Assembly: GCA_020350725.1 (NCBI GenBank)
Contig: CP070719.1
Coordinates: 1,482,096-1,515,403, forward strand
Direction: 5' to 3'
From: a bacterium
GTDB taxonomy: Bacteria > BMS3Abin14
DNA length: 33,308 bases
A program made the position numbers and the translations under genes. This document shows positions 32,094 to 33,308 of the stretch, in pieces. The notes under the pieces were generated by a model. That model searched no databases. It was not told where the DNA came from and saw only the letters and a program-made list of their open reading frames with translations. Each line of letters starts with the position of its first letter. Position 1 is the first letter of the stretch.

Positions 32094-33308
32094 ATGGCCA
32101 TGAAGAAGAAGTCGGGCAAACGTGCCGGTGACAAGTCGGGAAGCGAGCATTTCGGTCTTGAAATGAGGTCGAAGCACCAGGGCCTCATCGGTGTCGACAG
32201 TAAAATACCCATCAAGGATTCCTCCGCTCTCAGTCTCCTCTACACTCCGGGAGTCGCCGCACCCTGCCTCGAGATCGCGGCAAACCCCATCAGATCCTTC
32301 GATCTGACCTGCCGGGGAAACACGGTCGCCATAATCAGCGACGGATCGGCCGTCTACGGACTGGGAAGCACCGGGCCGGAGTCGGCCCTGGCAATGCTCG
32401 AGGGGAGGGCTGTTTTCTTCAAGACCTTCGCCGGAGTGGACGCTTTTCCCATATCCTTGAATACTCAGGACTGCGACGAGATCGTTGAGATCGGTGTTCG
32501 GCTGGCCACCAATTTCGGGGGACTTGTCCTTGAGGACATAGCCGCTCCGAAGTGTTTTACTCTGGAGAGAAACCTCAAAAAAGCGACCCGTATACCTGTC
32601 TTTCACAATGATCAGCACGGCGGGGCCATTGCTGTTTACGCGGCTCTCATCAATGCCCTCAAGGTGGTGGACAAGAAATTGAACCGGGTGAAGATCGTCA
32701 TCAGCGGTGCCGGAGCGGCCGGAATAGCCACGGCGAAGCTTCTCCTGGCGGCCGGAGCGAAAAATATCATCCTCTGTGACCGGTATGGTTCCATCTACCG
32801 CTATCGGGTGGATCCCACGAACTGGGCCAAATCGGAGATCGCCATCAAGACCAACATCGATCGCCGCAAGGGATCCCTCAAGGACATGATGGTGGACTGC
32901 GATGTTTTTATCGGTCTGTCCGCTCCGGGTGTCGTTTCCCCGGAAATGGTCAGGAGCATGACGAAAGGCGCAATTGTCTTCGCCATGGCCAATCCGGTGC
33001 CGGAGATCATGCCCGATGAGGCCCTCGCCGCCGGCGCGGCAGTGGTCGGTTCGGGAAGGTCTGATTTTCCGAACGAGATCAACTCCGCCTACGTCGCGCC
33101 GGGTGTCTTCAGAGGGATGCTGGACGTCAGGGGCGTCCGCCTCACCGAGGATATGTACCTTGCGGCCGCTGAGGTTGTCGCCAGCATGGTCGTGGAGAGG
33201 AAGCTGAACGCTTCCAATATCGTTCCTCCGATATTCGACTTCCAGATGGCCGCCAAGGTTGCCAGGGTGGTTGCCCAGACGGCCATCGAATCGGGTGATG
33301 CGAGAGTG
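32094..33308 (+). CDS. NAD(P)-dependent malic enzyme (3' truncated by the window edge)
   Basis: 405 codons are open from ATG 32094 to the right edge without a stop. AGGGGAGG at 32081-32088 lies 5 nt before the ATG. The protein is the short bacterial type of about 400-450 residues, with no phosphotransacetylase-like domain visible so far. It decarboxylates malate to pyruvate. Motifs: LYTPGVAAPC with Y50, SDGSAVYGLG (82-91), FFKTFAGVDAFP with K110, LEDIAAP with E147/D148, FHNDQHGG with D173, and the dinucleotide motif GAGAAG (205-210). ANPVPEIMP and the DFPNEINSAYVAPG segment complete the C-terminal half. The choice between NAD and NADP cannot be read. A basic, poorly conserved tail covers the first 15 residues. 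Confidence 0.95.
   Translation, partial: MAMKKKSGKRAGDKSGSEHFGLEMRSKHQGLIGVDSKIPIKDSSALSLLYTPGVAAPCLEIAANPIRSFDLTCRGNTVAIISDGSAVYGLGSTGPESALAMLEGRAVFFKTFAGVDAFPISLNTQDCDEIVEIGVRLATNFGGLVLEDIAAPKCFTLERNLKKATRIPVFHNDQHGGAIAVYAALINALKVVDKKLNRVKIVISGAGAAGIATAKLLLAAGAKNIILCDRYGSIYRYRVDPTNWAKSEIAIKTNIDRRKGSLKDMMVDCDVFIGLSAPGVVSPEMVRSMTKGAIVFAMANPVPEIMPDEALAAGAAVVGSGRSDFPNEINSAYVAPGVFRGMLDVRGVRLTEDMYLAAAEVVASMVVERKLNASNIVPPIFDFQMAAKVARVVAQTAIESGDARV

Overview
The window is a GC-rich stretch (by eye near 60%) of a Gram-negative chromosome made almost entirely of core genes packed into short operons. Outer-membrane biogenesis genes (an LptE-like lipoprotein, TamB, an Omp85 protein, a SurA-like protein), the leuS-lptE-holA-rpsT-murJ order and a HEAT-CheR-CheB-GAF-CheY chemotaxis block suggest Desulfobacterota (former Deltaproteobacteria) or a close relative. 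That placement is inference. I see no rRNA, tRNA, CRISPR array, insertion sequence, phage gene or recognisable defence island.

Layout. 1-3374: right-hand end of a chemotaxis-type signalling cluster (HEAT-repeat protein end, CheR, CheB, coiled-coil/GAF protein, CheY-like receiver). 3532-7452: leuS-lptE-holA, meeting convergent rpsT with overlapping 3' ends. 7828-10291: murJ-ogt-dtd, each joined by a 4-nt stop/start overlap. 10467-13053: metallo-beta-lactamase-fold hydrolase, coaBC and a family-4 uracil-DNA glycosylase. 13090-19745: tamB followed at once by an Omp85 protein with an estimated seven POTRA domains. 19864-20475 (minus): a zinc-ribbon response regulator with its own near-consensus promoter, very short leader and intrinsic terminator. 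20734-23397: SurA-like protein without a PPIase domain, queD, an amidohydrolase and a class III sirtuin. 23588-26799: M42 peptidase, rsmD, coaD, pta. 27031-33308: aspartate aminotransferase, FAH-family protein plus pdxA, a branched-chain amino-acid-type binding protein, and a malic enzyme running off the right edge.

How the genes work together. Three groups stand out. Envelope assembly is served by LptE, MurJ, TamB/Omp85 and the SurA-like protein. Coenzyme and translation support comes from CoaBC and CoaD (coenzyme A), PdxA (pyridoxal phosphate, used by the aminotransferase), LeuS, Dtd, RsmD, S20 and QueD. Acetyl/acyl and C4 metabolism is represented by Pta, the sirtuin, malic enzyme and the aminotransferase. 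Non-ATG starts are common: TTG for cheB, rpsT, tamB and coaD; GTG for murJ, ogt, rsmD and the binding protein; probably CTG for dtd. Start/stop overlaps suggest frequent translational coupling.

No wholly new system was found. The points most worth checking are the nearly leaderless response regulator, the tamB-Omp85 pair beside a PPIase-less SurA relative, the UUG-started rpsT overlapping holA, the CTG-started dtd, and a set of word-like low-complexity spacers between operons.
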